Below the pieces are notes generated by a model that was not told where the DNA came from, ran no database searches, and was given only the letters and a program-made list of their open reading frames with translations. The position numbers were made by a program, and so were the translations under genes. Positions 32,518 through 40,119 of a DNA stretch of 64,000 nt are shown in pieces (the stretch's first letter is position 1; each line of letters opens with the position of its first letter). The DNA is from Bacillota bacterium (lineage in GTDB: Bacteria > Bacillota > Clostridia > Ch29). The stretch covers positions 1 through 64,000 of the forward strand of contig JABVCK010000009.1 of the NCBI GenBank assembly GCA_013540605.1, written 5' to 3'.

Positions 32518-33374
32518 TGGGACGTAGGGTTATAGCGCTGCTGTTATTATTGCCGGTCCTGTTGTTTAGCGGCTGCAGCACGCTGCTGGATGGGCATCGG
32601 GTTGCCGTGCTTGAAGAAGGGCATCTGAGAGTACACTTCATTGACGTGGGACAGGGAGACAGCGCTCTGATCGAGTTCCCCAACAACATGACAATGCTTA
32701 TAGATGGGGGAAACCGTCCGGACGGGAAAGCGGTTGTAAGTTATTTAAAAAGGGCGGGTATAGACAGCATCGATTTTCTTATTGCAACCCATCCCCATGA
32801 GGACCATATAGGAGGGCTGATTAAAGTAGTTGAAGATATTCCTGTAGGCAAGGTTTATATGCCCAGGATTACCCATACCAGCAATACCTTTATGCAATTT
32901 ATAAGCCTTTTAAGGGATAAGGGACACGACCTTTACAGGGCGCGGAGCGGCGTAGTGATTTTGGATGAAGACGGCCTGAAAGTGGAGATGCTGGCTCCCA
33001 ACAGGGATAGCTACGAAAAGCTGAACAACTATTCGGCAGTAGTGAAGGTCAGCTACAGGGATACAGGCATAATATTCATGGGAGATGCCGAGAAGGAATC
33101 CGAGATGGAAATTAATCCGCTCAAAGCTAAGGCCCAGATTATTAAGATTGGGCACCATGGCTCCGGTTCCTCCACCTCTCCGGAATTCCTCCAGGCTGTA
33201 AATCCGGGTTATGCAGTCATCAGTGTAGGAAGCAATAACGATTATGGCCATCCCCATGCCGAAACCCTGGAACTGTTGGAGAACCGCGGAATTAAGGTTT
33301 TAAGGACCGACGAGCTGGGTACAATAGTAATAACAACAGATGGCAGTACTATCAATATAGTAAACCTCAGATAG
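32514..33374 (+). CDS. ComEC/Rec2-related metallo-beta-lactamase-fold lipoprotein
   Basis: This 286-residue lipoprotein (lipobox LFSGC, C21) has a metallo-beta-lactamase domain related to the C-terminal domain of ComEC. It begins LRVHFIDVGQGDSALIEFPN, has metal-binding THPHEDHIGG (H93, H95, D97, H98), GDAEKESE and IKIGHHGSGSSTSPEFL. Standalone relatives are thought to be extracellular nucleases or phosphodiesterases, and many are encoded beside DUF3006 proteins as here. The start ATG overlaps the upstream stop (ATGA junction). The DUF3006 gene follows 15 bases after the stop. A role in extracellular DNA breakdown is plausible but unproven. Confidence 0.9.
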   Translation: MMGRRVIALLLLLPVLLFSGCSTLLDGHRVAVLEEGHLRVHFIDVGQGDSALIEFPNNMTMLIDGGNRPDGKAVVSYLKRAGIDSIDFLIATHPHEDHIGGLIKVVEDIPVGKVYMPRITHTSNTFMQFISLLRDKGHDLYRARSGVVILDEDGLKVEMLAPNRDSYEKLNNYSAVVKVSYRDTGIIFMGDAEKESEMEINPLKAKAQIIKIGHHGSGSSTSPEFLQAVNPGYAVISVGSNNDYGHPHAETLELLENRGIKVLRTDELGTIVITTDGSTINIVNLR

Positions 33375-33389
33375 GGGAGGAATTCGCTA

Positions 33390-33599
33390 ATGCTGGTAAT
33401 AGACAGGATTGAGGGAGATTGGGCCGTGATTGAACATGGAGGAATCGAGCGCACCTTTAACATACCGAAGGACCTTCTGCCGGATGGGATAAAGGAAGGA
33501 GATGTTATAGAGCTTTCAATAACCATCAGGAACGATGAAACCGGCGAACGAAAGAAAGCGGTAAAGGATTTTCTTGACAGCAATATGTTGGATTGCTAA
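33390..33599 (+). CDS. DUF3006 family small protein
   Basis: This 69-residue protein of the DUF3006 type reads MLVIDRIEGDWAVIEHGG, IPKDLLPDGIKEGDVIEL and ends with a charged helix. DUF3006 proteins are short beta-barrel-like proteins commonly encoded directly after ComEC-like lactamase-fold proteins, exactly the context here. GGGGAGGAATTCGCTA precedes the ATG. No function is established. A terminator-like hairpin lies about 95 bases downstream. Confidence 0.85.
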   Translation: MLVIDRIEGDWAVIEHGGIERTFNIPKDLLPDGIKEGDVIELSITIRNDETGERKKAVKDFLDSNMLDC

Positions 33600-33694
33600 A
33601 GGGCGAACTTAAATTATCACACTTTTTCAGCAGAGGGAATAAATTTATAGTGCAAGAGAACAAAAGCAGAGTAGTCAAATCACAGAAGAAGAAT

Positions 33695-33732
33695 GGGAGC
33701 TGTCCTTCCCCCCTGGGATAGCTCCCTTTATT
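33695..33732 (+). terminator. Terminator-like hairpin between convergent operons
   Basis: GGGAGCTGTCC pairs with GGATAGCTCCC (one G-T pair) around a C-rich loop, followed by TTTATT. It would end the lactamase/DUF3006 transcript just before the convergent CsoR gene. Confidence 0.65.
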
Positions 33733-33742
33733 AATGATAATA

Positions 33743-34021
33743 CTATTTAAAGTATTTTTTCATCACTTCTGTCAATTCATCCAGGACCTCTTCACCATGA
33801 CCGCTGTCGATGGCCTTTTTCACGCATCTTTTTATGTGGGATTCCATCAGAAGCGCGCTGACACTGTTCAATGCGGATTTTGCAGCGGCGACCTGTATGA
33901 ACACATCGACACAGTATTTATCATCTTCGATCATATTTCTGATGCCCCTGATCTGGCCTTCAATACGGTTTAGCCTTGAGATTAATGAGCTTTTCGCATT
34001 AGAGATTTTATTATCGGGCAC
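33743..34021 (-). CDS. CsoR-like metal-responsive repressor (CsoR/RcnR/FrmR family)
   Basis: This 92-residue all-helical repressor has the family opening SLISRLNRIEGQIRGIRNMIEDDKYC. The copper-type ligand triad is C37, H62 and C66 (YC ... SHIKRC), the C-H-C pattern of CsoR, rather than the H-C-H-H of RcnR. The start is the GTG after AAAGGAGAATTTAT; a longer upstream ATG lacks a site. These proteins bind GC-rich inverted repeats and release them when Cu(I) or reactive sulfur species bind. A TACC...GGGGTA motif lies just upstream and could be its operator. No copper transporter adjoins it, so its regulon is elsewhere, possibly including the ferredoxin-like gene at 48.9 kb. Confidence 0.9.
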   Translation of the reverse strand: MPDNKISNAKSSLISRLNRIEGQIRGIRNMIEDDKYCVDVFIQVAAAKSALNSVSALLMESHIKRCVKKAIDSGHGEEVLDELTEVMKKYFK

Positions 34022-34054
34022 ATAAATTCTCCTTTCACAGATAATCAGCATTAA

Positions 34055-34072
34055 TATACCATTACGGGGTAA
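34055..34072 (-). promoter_or_regulatory. Possible CsoR-type operator
   Basis: ATACCATTACGGGGTAAC contains TACC and GGGGTA half-sites in inverted order within AT-rich DNA, about 35 bases before the CsoR start. This is the general form of CsoR operators. The match is imperfect. Confidence 0.35.
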
Positions 34073-34207
34073 CTATAATTCCATTATATATCAAATAGTC
34101 AAATCTAATCAAACCAAACATTAATAATCTTTTAGTATCATTGTGTTCACAAAAGTTGTTTTTAAACCATATCATATATTGCAAAGACAATTTGGAGGTG
34201 AGTATTA

Positions 34208-34300
34208 GTGGAAGGTAAAAGTTTCTTCGGAGGATTTGGGATAATGTTTCTTCTGTTGATAATTATCATAATATTCTTCGCCGGTGGGAATACCTGGTAA
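34208..34300 (+). CDS. Tiny YjcZ-like membrane peptide
   Basis: This 30-residue peptide starts at a GTG after TTGGAGGTGAGTATTA and reads MEGKSFFGGFGIMFLL, then a run of I/F residues, then AGGNTW. It consists of a glycine/phenylalanine-rich start and one membrane helix (about 11-24). This is the layout of the YjcZ/SscA group of sporulation-associated tiny membrane proteins in Firmicutes. It has its own terminator directly downstream and stands between the CsoR gene and a tRNA gene. It was found by inspection because it is too short for routine gene calling. The family assignment is tentative. Confidence 0.6.
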   Translation: MEGKSFFGGFGIMFLLLIIIIIFFAGGNTW

Positions 34301-34319
34301 AAACTAGATATTACTAATG

Positions 34320-34345
34320 AGGAGCTCTGAAAAGGAGCTCCTTTA
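34320..34345 (+). terminator. Terminator after the tiny membrane peptide gene
   Basis: AGGAGCTC and GAGCTCCT are perfect complements around TGAAAAG, followed by TTA. The T-run is weak. Confidence 0.6.
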
Positions 34346-34431
34346 ATATGTTACATAATTTTTCTCCGGTTCATATAATTGTAGTTGCATTAAGATTTTC
34401 TATGTGCTATTATATTTAATGAACTCAATTT

Positions 34432-34519
34432 GCCGAAGTGGTGGAATTGGCAGACGCGCTAGATTCAGGGTCTAGTGAGCGTTACGCTCGTGCAGGTTCA
34501 AGTCCTGTCTTCGGCACCA
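34432..34519 (+). tRNA. tRNA-Leu (anticodon CAG)
   Basis: The acceptor arms GCCGAAG and CTTCGGC pair, followed by A-CCA encoded in the DNA. The anticodon stem CTAGA/TCTAG encloses the loop TTCAGGG, giving CAG. A long variable arm (GTGAGCG-TTA-CGCTCGT) marks a class II tRNA, and the T-loop is GTTCAAG. A promoter TTGCAT-17-TATTAT lies just upstream and a strong terminator directly downstream, so it is a single-gene transcript. Confidence 0.97.
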
Positions 34520-34520
34520 A

Positions 34521-34565
34521 TTAAAAGTCCCAGAATCTTTAAAGATTCTGGGACTTTTAATTTTT
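34521..34565 (+). terminator. Strong terminator after tRNA-Leu(CAG)
   Basis: TTAAAAGTCCCAGAATCTT and its exact reverse complement form a 19-bp stem with a 2-base centre, followed by TTTTT. Confidence 0.93.
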
Positions 34566-34667
34566 AGTGCTCCCGATAAATACGGCTATTTTAATACGAA
34601 TGCAGCCCGTTTGAATGAGGAATGTGTTAAAATAGGTTATAGGTACCAATAGAAAGGAGAACGGGGT

Positions 34668-35513
34668 ATGAGAGAGGTGCATGTTGATACGGTTACCAAG
34701 ACTATCGAAGAGCTGTGCATGGATGCCAATTATAATCTTCCTGAGGATGTCAAAGAAGCACTGGAACAAGCAGTACAAAAAGAAGCATGTCCTCTGGGAA
34801 AGGAGATACTTCAGGATATAATAAAGAACGCAGAGATTGCTTCGCGGGACAGGGTTCCCATATGCCAGGACACCGGTTTCACAGTGGTATTCCTCGAATT
34901 GGGACAGGACGTCAGAATCGTCGGTGGAGATATAAACGAAGCTATAAATGAAGGGGTAAGGCGCGGTTACAAAAAGGGATACCTGCGTAAATCCATCGTT
35001 GACGACCCGTTTCTGGCAAGGAAGAATACCGGAGATAATACTCCCGCGATAATCCACACCACAATAGTCTCCGGAGACAGGTTGAAGGTAACCGTCGCTC
35101 CTAAGGGTGGCGGAAGCGAAAACATGAGCGCACTGCGCATGTTAAAACCGTCTGATGGGGTTGAAGGCATTAAGAAATTTGTGTTAGAATCAGTAGATAA
35201 TGCAGGTTCCAATCCCTGTCCACCGATCATAGTGGGAGTGGGTATCGGTGGAACGATAGAAATGACAGCACTGATTGCCAAGAAGGCACTCTTGCGTCAA
35301 TTGGGCCGTTACAATCCAAATCCTGAGGTTGCCAAGCTGGAAAAACAGCTGTTGGAGGAGATAAACAAGCTCGGTATAGGTCCCCAGGGTTTTGGCGGCA
35401 GGATAACTGCGCTGGCAGTAAACATTGAAACTTTTCCTGCTCATATAGCAAGTATGCCGGTGGCAGTGAATATTCAGTGCCATGCTGCGAGGCATAAGGA
35501 AGCAATAATATAG
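34668..35513 (+). CDS. fumA: Class I (Fe-S) fumarate hydratase, alpha subunit
   Basis: This 281-residue subunit belongs to the two-subunit class I fumarase/tartrate dehydratase family (TtdA-like). The [4Fe-4S]-ligand cysteines lie in PICQDTGFTVVFLELGQ (C66 region), SNPCPPIIVGVGIGG and the terminal VNIQCHAARH. GDNTPAIIHTTIVSGD and APKGGGSENMS bind substrate. It hydrates fumarate to malate with the beta subunit. GAAAGGAGAACGGGGT precedes the ATG. Normally the beta gene follows at once; here the gap is over 200 bases and is filled by heptad element C, which begins at the stop codon. The oxygen-sensitive cluster fits an anaerobe. Confidence 0.95.
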   Translation: MREVHVDTVTKTIEELCMDANYNLPEDVKEALEQAVQKEACPLGKEILQDIIKNAEIASRDRVPICQDTGFTVVFLELGQDVRIVGGDINEAINEGVRRGYKKGYLRKSIVDDPFLARKNTGDNTPAIIHTTIVSGDRLKVTVAPKGGGSENMSALRMLKPSDGVEGIKKFVLESVDNAGSNPCPPIIVGVGIGGTIEMTALIAKKALLRQLGRYNPNPEVAKLEKQLLEEINKLGIGPQGFGGRITALAVNIETFPAHIASMPVAVNIQCHAARHKEAII

Positions 35514-35730
35514 TTATCAGTTGCTAGTTGTGAGAAATCAGTTGTCAGATATCAGTTCCCAGTTGTCAGATGACAGGCGTCAGGGAAGCTATTATGGGAA
35601 AAACCTGTAAGCCTTGCCTTGGTTACTGTGATTTGTGAGCTAGAATAATCTATGCCCTAGCAACTACGAACTACCAACTACGAACTACGAACTGGTATCT
35701 AATACCTGCGATCTGCGAACTGCGATCTGA
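35511..35730. repeat. YAG-heptad repeat element, locus C, between the fumarase subunit genes
   Basis: The left arm (35514 to about 35583) has CAG/TAG units such as TCAGTTGC TAGTTGTG and CAGTTCC CAGTTGT CAGATGA. The core (about 35584-35625) shares GGGAAAA.ACCTGTAAGC with locus B. The right arm (about 35640-35730) carries GAACTAC, CCAACTAC and GATCTGC units in the opposite sense. The element occupies the entire gap between fumA and fumB. Confidence 0.8.
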
Positions 35731-35751
35731 TGAAGGAATGAGGTGGAAGGA

Positions 35752-36300
35752 TTGGAAAAGACGGTACATACTCCGTTGACCGGTGAGACGGTAAGAGAAC
35801 TGAAGTCCGGGGACAGGGTGCTTTTAAACGGTACAATATATACAGGACGGGACGCCGCCCACAAGAGGCTGGTTGAAATGCTGGACAAGGGGGAGAACCT
35901 GCCCATGGATCTAAAGGGCCAGGTCATATACTACGTCGGTCCCTGCCCGGCTAAGCCGGGTGCCGTAATAGGGTCTGCAGGACCTACTACAAGCGGCCGG
36001 ATGGACGCATATACACCGGCTCTCCTGGAAAGAGGGCTTAAGGGTATGATAGGCAAGGGAATACGGAATCAAAGGGTGATCGACGCGATAGTAAAGCATG
36101 GGGCGGTTTATCTTGGGGCCATAGGCGGCGCCGGCGCACTTCTGGCAGAAGCGATTAAAGAAGCAGAGGTGCTTGCCTTTGAAGACTTGGGTCCCGAGGC
36201 AATCTATAGACTGAGAGTGGAAAACTTTCCTGTTACCGTAATCATCGATAGCCAGGGGAACGACCTGTACACAGTTGGGAAAAAACAGTATAAAGAGTGA
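35752..36300 (+). CDS. fumB: Class I fumarate hydratase, beta subunit
   Basis: This 182-residue subunit (TtdB-like) matches the C-terminal domain of single-chain class I fumarases. It has TPLTGETVRELKSGDRVLLNGTIYTGRDAAHKRL at the start, VGPCPAKPGAVIGSAGPTTSGRMD and the K-H-G-A-VYLGAIGGAGALLA end. The start is uncertain: the TTG at 35752 is preceded by GAGGTGGAAGGA, while an in-frame GTG at 35743 (MEGLEK...) overlaps that site. Ribosome binding must occur directly at the right edge of heptad element C. The partner alpha subunit is upstream of the element. Malic enzyme follows 15 bases later. Confidence 0.93.
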   Translation: MEKTVHTPLTGETVRELKSGDRVLLNGTIYTGRDAAHKRLVEMLDKGENLPMDLKGQVIYYVGPCPAKPGAVIGSAGPTTSGRMDAYTPALLERGLKGMIGKGIRNQRVIDAIVKHGAVYLGAIGGAGALLAEAIKEAEVLAFEDLGPEAIYRLRVENFPVTVIIDSQGNDLYTVGKKQYKE

Positions 36301-36315
36301 AAGGGAGGAGCCATA

Positions 36316-37551
36316 ATGTCGCTAAAGGAAGATGCACTAAAACTTCACAGAGATAATAAAGGCAAGCTGGAAGTGAAAAGCAAGGTGGCTGTAAAAGACA
36401 AGGAAAGCCTTAGTCTGGCTTATACACCGGGCGTTGCCGAGCCCTGCAGGGAGATACATGCAAATCCCGATGCCATTTATGAATACACAGCTAAAGGCAA
36501 TATGGTTGCAGTGGTATCGGACGGAACGGCCGTGCTTGGATTGGGCAACATAGGAGGTCCGGCTGCACTGCCCGTAATGGAAGGGAAATCAGTACTATTC
36601 AAGAGCTTCGCCGGTGTGGATGCCTTTCCTATTTGTCTAAATACAACGGATGTTGACAAGATTGTCGATGTCGTACAGCAGATAGAGCCGACCTTCGGCG
36701 GGATTAATCTGGAGGACATAGCTGCACCGGCCTGTTTTGAGATAGAAAGGCGGTTGAAGGAGAAGCTATCCATTCCGGTGTTTCATGATGACCAGCATGG
36801 TACTGCCATCATTGTGCTGGCCGGCCTGATAAATGCTTTAAAAATCACCGGTAAAGAGATGAAAGAGCTGTCAGCAGTAATTAACGGCGCAGGAGCGGCC
36901 GGGATCGCAATTACGAAAATTCTTCTTGAAGTAGGAGTCAGGAACATTATACTGTGCGACAGGGAAGGTATAATTTACAGGGGCAGAAAAGAAGGCATGA
37001 ACTGGGCAAAGGAGGAAATTGCACAAGTCACAAATACGGGAAATATGAAAGGCAGCCTGTCCGACGCACTGGCCGGAGCGGACGTTTTCATAGGAGTATC
37101 GACAGCCAACGTAGTAACCCAGGAAATGGTAAGGAGCATGAACAAGGACCCGATTATCTTTGCTATGGCCAATCCAGTGCCAGAAATTGATCCGGACCTG
37201 GCAAAGGAAGCAGGAGCCCGGATAGTTGGCACAGGCAGGTCGGATTGTCCGAACCAGATTAACAACGTACTGGCATTTCCGGGGGTGTTCAGGGGAGCGC
37301 TGGACGTCAGGGCAACCGACATAAACGAAGAGATGAAGCTTGCTGCAGCGTATGCGCTGGCAGGGATAATACCGGAAGAAGAACTCACAGAGGATTACAT
37401 AATCCCCGAAGCCTTTGACCCCAGGGTGGCGCCTGTAGTAGCAAGGGAGGTGGCCAGAGCGGCCATCGAAAGCGGGGCAGCCAGGATAAAAGTTGACCCT
37501 GACGAGATTGCTTTGAGGACTAGAGAACTGATCCGGAAAGCCAACGGTTAA
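36316..37551 (+). CDS. NAD(P)-dependent malic enzyme
   Basis: This 411-residue enzyme oxidatively decarboxylates malate to pyruvate and CO2. It contains SLAYTPGVAEPCREI (the short bacterial form), GDGTAVLGLGNIGG-like SDGTAVLGLGNIGGPAALPVMEGK, the catalytic lysine region FKSFAGVDAFPI, metal ligands in GGINLEDIAAPACFEIE and PVFHDDQHGTA. A Rossmann NAD(P) site VINGAGAAGIAITKI follows, then MANPVPEIDPD. GGGAGGAGCCATA precedes the ATG. With fumarase upstream it converts fumarate to pyruvate, a plausible outlet for aspartate or histidine/glutamate carbon. A terminator follows. Confidence 0.95.
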   Translation: MSLKEDALKLHRDNKGKLEVKSKVAVKDKESLSLAYTPGVAEPCREIHANPDAIYEYTAKGNMVAVVSDGTAVLGLGNIGGPAALPVMEGKSVLFKSFAGVDAFPICLNTTDVDKIVDVVQQIEPTFGGINLEDIAAPACFEIERRLKEKLSIPVFHDDQHGTAIIVLAGLINALKITGKEMKELSAVINGAGAAGIAITKILLEVGVRNIILCDREGIIYRGRKEGMNWAKEEIAQVTNTGNMKGSLSDALAGADVFIGVSTANVVTQEMVRSMNKDPIIFAMANPVPEIDPDLAKEAGARIVGTGRSDCPNQINNVLAFPGVFRGALDVRATDINEEMKLAAAYALAGIIPEEELTEDYIIPEAFDPRVAPVVAREVARAAIESGAARIKVDPDEIALRTRELIRKANG

Positions 37552-37584
37552 GAAAAACGTTCCAACAGGCTCCGACGAAGATGG

Positions 37585-37626
37585 AAAACCACCATGTCCA
37601 AATGCAGGATGGGGTGGTTTTTTGTA
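37585..37626 (+). terminator. Terminator after the malic enzyme gene
   Basis: AAAACCACC..TGTCC pairs with GGATGGGGTGGTTTT with small mismatches, and the 3' arm runs into TTTTTT. Confidence 0.8.
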
Positions 37627-37636
37627 TTTGTTTGTA

Positions 37637-37669
37637 TTATAATATACATATGAATATATGTTCATATGT
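37637..37669 (+). promoter_or_regulatory. -10 element and ArsR/SmtB-type operator
   Basis: ACATATGAA (37646-37654) and TTCATATGT (37661-37669) are perfect inverted repeats around TATATG. This TGAA-N6-TTCA form is typical of CadC/SmtB sites. A TATAAT lies just upstream at about 37637, so bound repressor would cover the transcription start. The regulator gene begins 12 bases downstream. Confidence 0.75.
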
Positions 37670-37681
37670 AGGGGGTATTTT

Positions 37682-38050
37682 ATGGAGAACGTGAAGGAAG
37701 AAAGGGATACGTGCAGATGTAATGTTATTCATAGTGACATTGTAGATAAGGTAAAGGCGGAGATGCCGGCCGAAGAAAGGCTTGCGCAAATGGCTGAACT
37801 GTTCAAGGTCTTCGGCGATTTTACAAGGGTTAAGATTATCTGCGCCCTGCTGGATGAGGAAATGTGCGTATGCGATATCGCTTCGCTCCTGGATATGAGC
37901 CAGTCGGCGATATCGCACCAGCTGCGGGTTCTGAGGCACGCAAGGCTTGTGAAATACAGGAGGGAAGGAAGGGTTGTCTACTATTCGCTGGATGATGAGC
38001 ACGTAAAGAATATTTTTGGTCAGAGTTTACTGCACGTTAGCCATAGATAA
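37682..38050 (+). CDS. CadC-like ArsR-family metal sensor repressor
   Basis: This 122-residue winged-helix repressor carries both CadC-type alpha-3N metal ligands: C11 and C13 in the N-terminal arm (DTCRCNVI) and C62 and C64 in helix 3 (EMCVCDIA). That combination senses Cd, Pb or Zn. The recognition helix is MSQSAISHQLRVLRHARLV and the wing REGRVVYYSL. TAGGGGGTATTTT precedes the ATG. It sits between its probable operator and the P-type ATPase gene, a standard autoregulated efflux unit. Confidence 0.93.
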   Translation: MENVKEERDTCRCNVIHSDIVDKVKAEMPAEERLAQMAELFKVFGDFTRVKIICALLDEEMCVCDIASLLDMSQSAISHQLRVLRHARLVKYRREGRVVYYSLDDEHVKNIFGQSLLHVSHR

Positions 38051-38071
38051 TAATTTACGGGGGTATATGAT

Positions 38072-39919
38072 ATGACAGACAGAGAGGATGGTATAAGGTT
38101 AATGAAGCTTGCTGTAGGGGCGGGCATATTCTTTTTTGCAGTAATTTTCCATATGACGCCGGTCGTGGAGTTGACGCTGTTCTTCACAAGCTATCTGCTG
38201 GCCGGAGGGGAGATAGTGGCGCGGGCAGCCGGCAATATCAGGAGGGGCCAGGTGTTTGACGAGAACTTCCTGATGAGCGTTTCCACGATAGGGGCCTTTG
38301 CCATCGGTGAATACCCTGAGGGCGCAGCCGTGATGCTGTTCTTCCAGTTTGGGGAACTCCTTCAGGATGCAGCTGTTGACAGGTCAAGAAGATCAATAGC
38401 CGGCCTGATGAAAATCAGGCCCGATTATGCAAATCTAAAACTGGAAGAAGGCATGGAGCGGGTATCTCCTGGGCAGGTGGACCCCGGCGATATAATAATA
38501 GTGAAGCCCGGAGAGCGGATTCCCCTTGACGGCATGGTTGCTGATGGAGCATCCTCTGTGGACACTTCTGCTCTCACCGGCGAATCTATTCCTAGAGAAA
38601 TACGAGCCGGAGATGAGGTGCTGGCCGGCTTTGTAAACAAGAATGGCAGGATTGAGGTTAAGGTATCAAGGGTTTTTGCGGAATCCACCATATCGCGCAT
38701 ACTGAACCTGGTGGAGAATGCTGGGAGCAAAAAGGCAAAAACCGAGAAGTTCATAACCAGGTTTGCCCGCTATTATACACCGGCCGTTGTATTCGCCGCC
38801 ATGGCAATAGCGCTGTTCCCGCCTCTGGTGATGAAAAATGCGAGTTTCTCCGAATGGTTCTACAGGGGGCTTATCTTTCTGGTCATATCCTGTCCGTGCG
38901 CTCTGGTCGTATCCATACCCCTTGGGTTCTTCGGGGGTATAGGAAATGCGTCCAGGAACGGCATACTGGTTAAAGGAGGCAACTACCTGGAGGCATTGAA
39001 CAGCATAGATACGGTGGTTTTCGACAAGACCGGCACCCTTACAAAGGGTGTATTCAGGGTGGAAAGGGTGCTGCCCCGGGACGGCATAAGTGAAGATGAG
39101 CTTCTGGAATACGCCGCACTGGCGGAAAGCTATTCCAACCATCCCATTGCCCAGTCCATTATGAAGGCCTACGGAAAGGAGATTGACAGGGATAGGGTCG
39201 AGAGCTATAATGAGGCGCCGGGTTATGGGGTGGAGATAAAAACAGGCGGCAGGAGTATACTGGCCGGCAATGCAAGGATGATGGAAAGGGATAATATACC
39301 TTATGATAAATCGGAATACCCCGGTACTGTTGTGTACATGGCTGTGGACAGGGATTATGCCGGGTGCCTGGTAATAGGCGATGAAATAAAAGAAGATGCG
39401 GCGGCAGCCATTGCAGAGCTTAAGCTGATGGGAGTGAGAAAGGTCGTAATGCTGACTGGGGACAATGAGGTTGCAGCCGCGAAGGTTGCGGGTATAACAG
39501 GGATAGACGAGTTCTATTCCGGCCTCCTGCCCGACCGGAAGGTGGAAAAGGTTGAGGAACTGGAGAAGGGGTCCGGTTCAAAGGGCAAGCTGGTTTTCGT
39601 GGGTGACGGGATTAACGATGCACCGGTGTTGGCCCGTTCGGATATTGGGGTTGCCATGGGCGGTCTTGGTTCGGACGCCGCCATAGAGGCAGCGGATATT
39701 GTGCTGATGACCGACGAACCAGGGAAGCTTGCCGATGCAATCAGGATAGCCAGAAGAACAAGGTCGATAGTCTGGCAGAATATTGTGTTTGCTCTGGGGA
39801 TGAAGGGTATAGTAATGGTACTTGGTGCGGCGGGGATGGCGACCATGTGGGCTGCGGTGTTCGCCGATGTGGGAGTTGCGGTGATAGCGGTACTAAACTC
39901 CCTGAGAACTCTAAAGTAG
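38072..39919 (+). CDS. Heavy-metal P1B-type ATPase (CadA/ZntA-like)
   Basis: This 615-residue membrane ATPase exports divalent metal. It has membrane helices at the N-terminus, the actuator motif SALTGESIP, the membrane metal site SCPCALVVSIPLG (CPC), the phosphorylation site FDKTGTLTKG, the P1B HP locus (SNHPIAQSI) and the hinge GDGINDAPVLARSDIGVAMG. No N-terminal HMA metal-binding domain is present; translation begins almost directly with the first helices. The CPC motif with a CadC-type repressor next door points to Zn/Cd/Pb rather than copper. It starts 21 bases after the repressor gene. Heptad repeat material begins just after its stop. Confidence 0.95.
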   Translation: MTDREDGIRLMKLAVGAGIFFFAVIFHMTPVVELTLFFTSYLLAGGEIVARAAGNIRRGQVFDENFLMSVSTIGAFAIGEYPEGAAVMLFFQFGELLQDAAVDRSRRSIAGLMKIRPDYANLKLEEGMERVSPGQVDPGDIIIVKPGERIPLDGMVADGASSVDTSALTGESIPREIRAGDEVLAGFVNKNGRIEVKVSRVFAESTISRILNLVENAGSKKAKTEKFITRFARYYTPAVVFAAMAIALFPPLVMKNASFSEWFYRGLIFLVISCPCALVVSIPLGFFGGIGNASRNGILVKGGNYLEALNSIDTVVFDKTGTLTKGVFRVERVLPRDGISEDELLEYAALAESYSNHPIAQSIMKAYGKEIDRDRVESYNEAPGYGVEIKTGGRSILAGNARMMERDNIPYDKSEYPGTVVYMAVDRDYAGCLVIGDEIKEDAAAAIAELKLMGVRKVVMLTGDNEVAAAKVAGITGIDEFYSGLLPDRKVEKVEELEKGSGSKGKLVFVGDGINDAPVLARSDIGVAMGGLGSDAAIEAADIVLMTDEPGKLADAIRIARRTRSIVWQNIVFALGMKGIVMVLGAAGMATMWAAVFADVGVAVIAVLNSLRTLK

Positions 39920-39925
39920 AATATA

Positions 39926-39999
39926 GATTGCAGTCGGCAGGTAGTAGGTCCTAGGTACTAGATATTAGTTCGTAGTTGGTAGTTCGTAGTTGACAACTG
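39926..39999. repeat. YAG-heptad repeat arm, locus D left
   Basis: The units read CAGTCGG CAGGTAG TAGGTCC TAGGTAC TAGATAT TAGTTCG TAGTTGG TAGTTCG TAGTTGA: nine successive heptads each starting YAG. The matching inverted arm lies at 41912-41994, on the other side of the GGDEF-EAL gene. Confidence 0.8.
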
Positions 40000-40009
40000 G
40001 CCAAAGGTA

Positions 40010-40119
40010 CTCGATCTGGTACATCCGGATTACAGGGCTACTGTAAAGGAAAAGGTGCGAAAAATACTCAAAGATCTGACGTTAGCCTGATAGATGTTTC
40101 AATTCTCGGGTATCCGATA
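40010..40119 (+). pseudogene. Remnant of an upstream PAS domain, frameshifted
   Basis: One frame reads LDLVHPDYRATVKEKVRKIL before two stops, and the next frame reads DVSLIDVSILGYPI leading into the intact gene. Both pieces look like a single PAS domain that has lost its beginning, about a dozen internal residues and the reading frame. The left heptad arm abuts the cut end. Confidence 0.6.

Noticed and set aside
36871-37665. Long open frame on the minus strand over the malic enzyme gene
   Set aside because: It is a shadow of the conserved coding strand with unlikely composition and no start signal.
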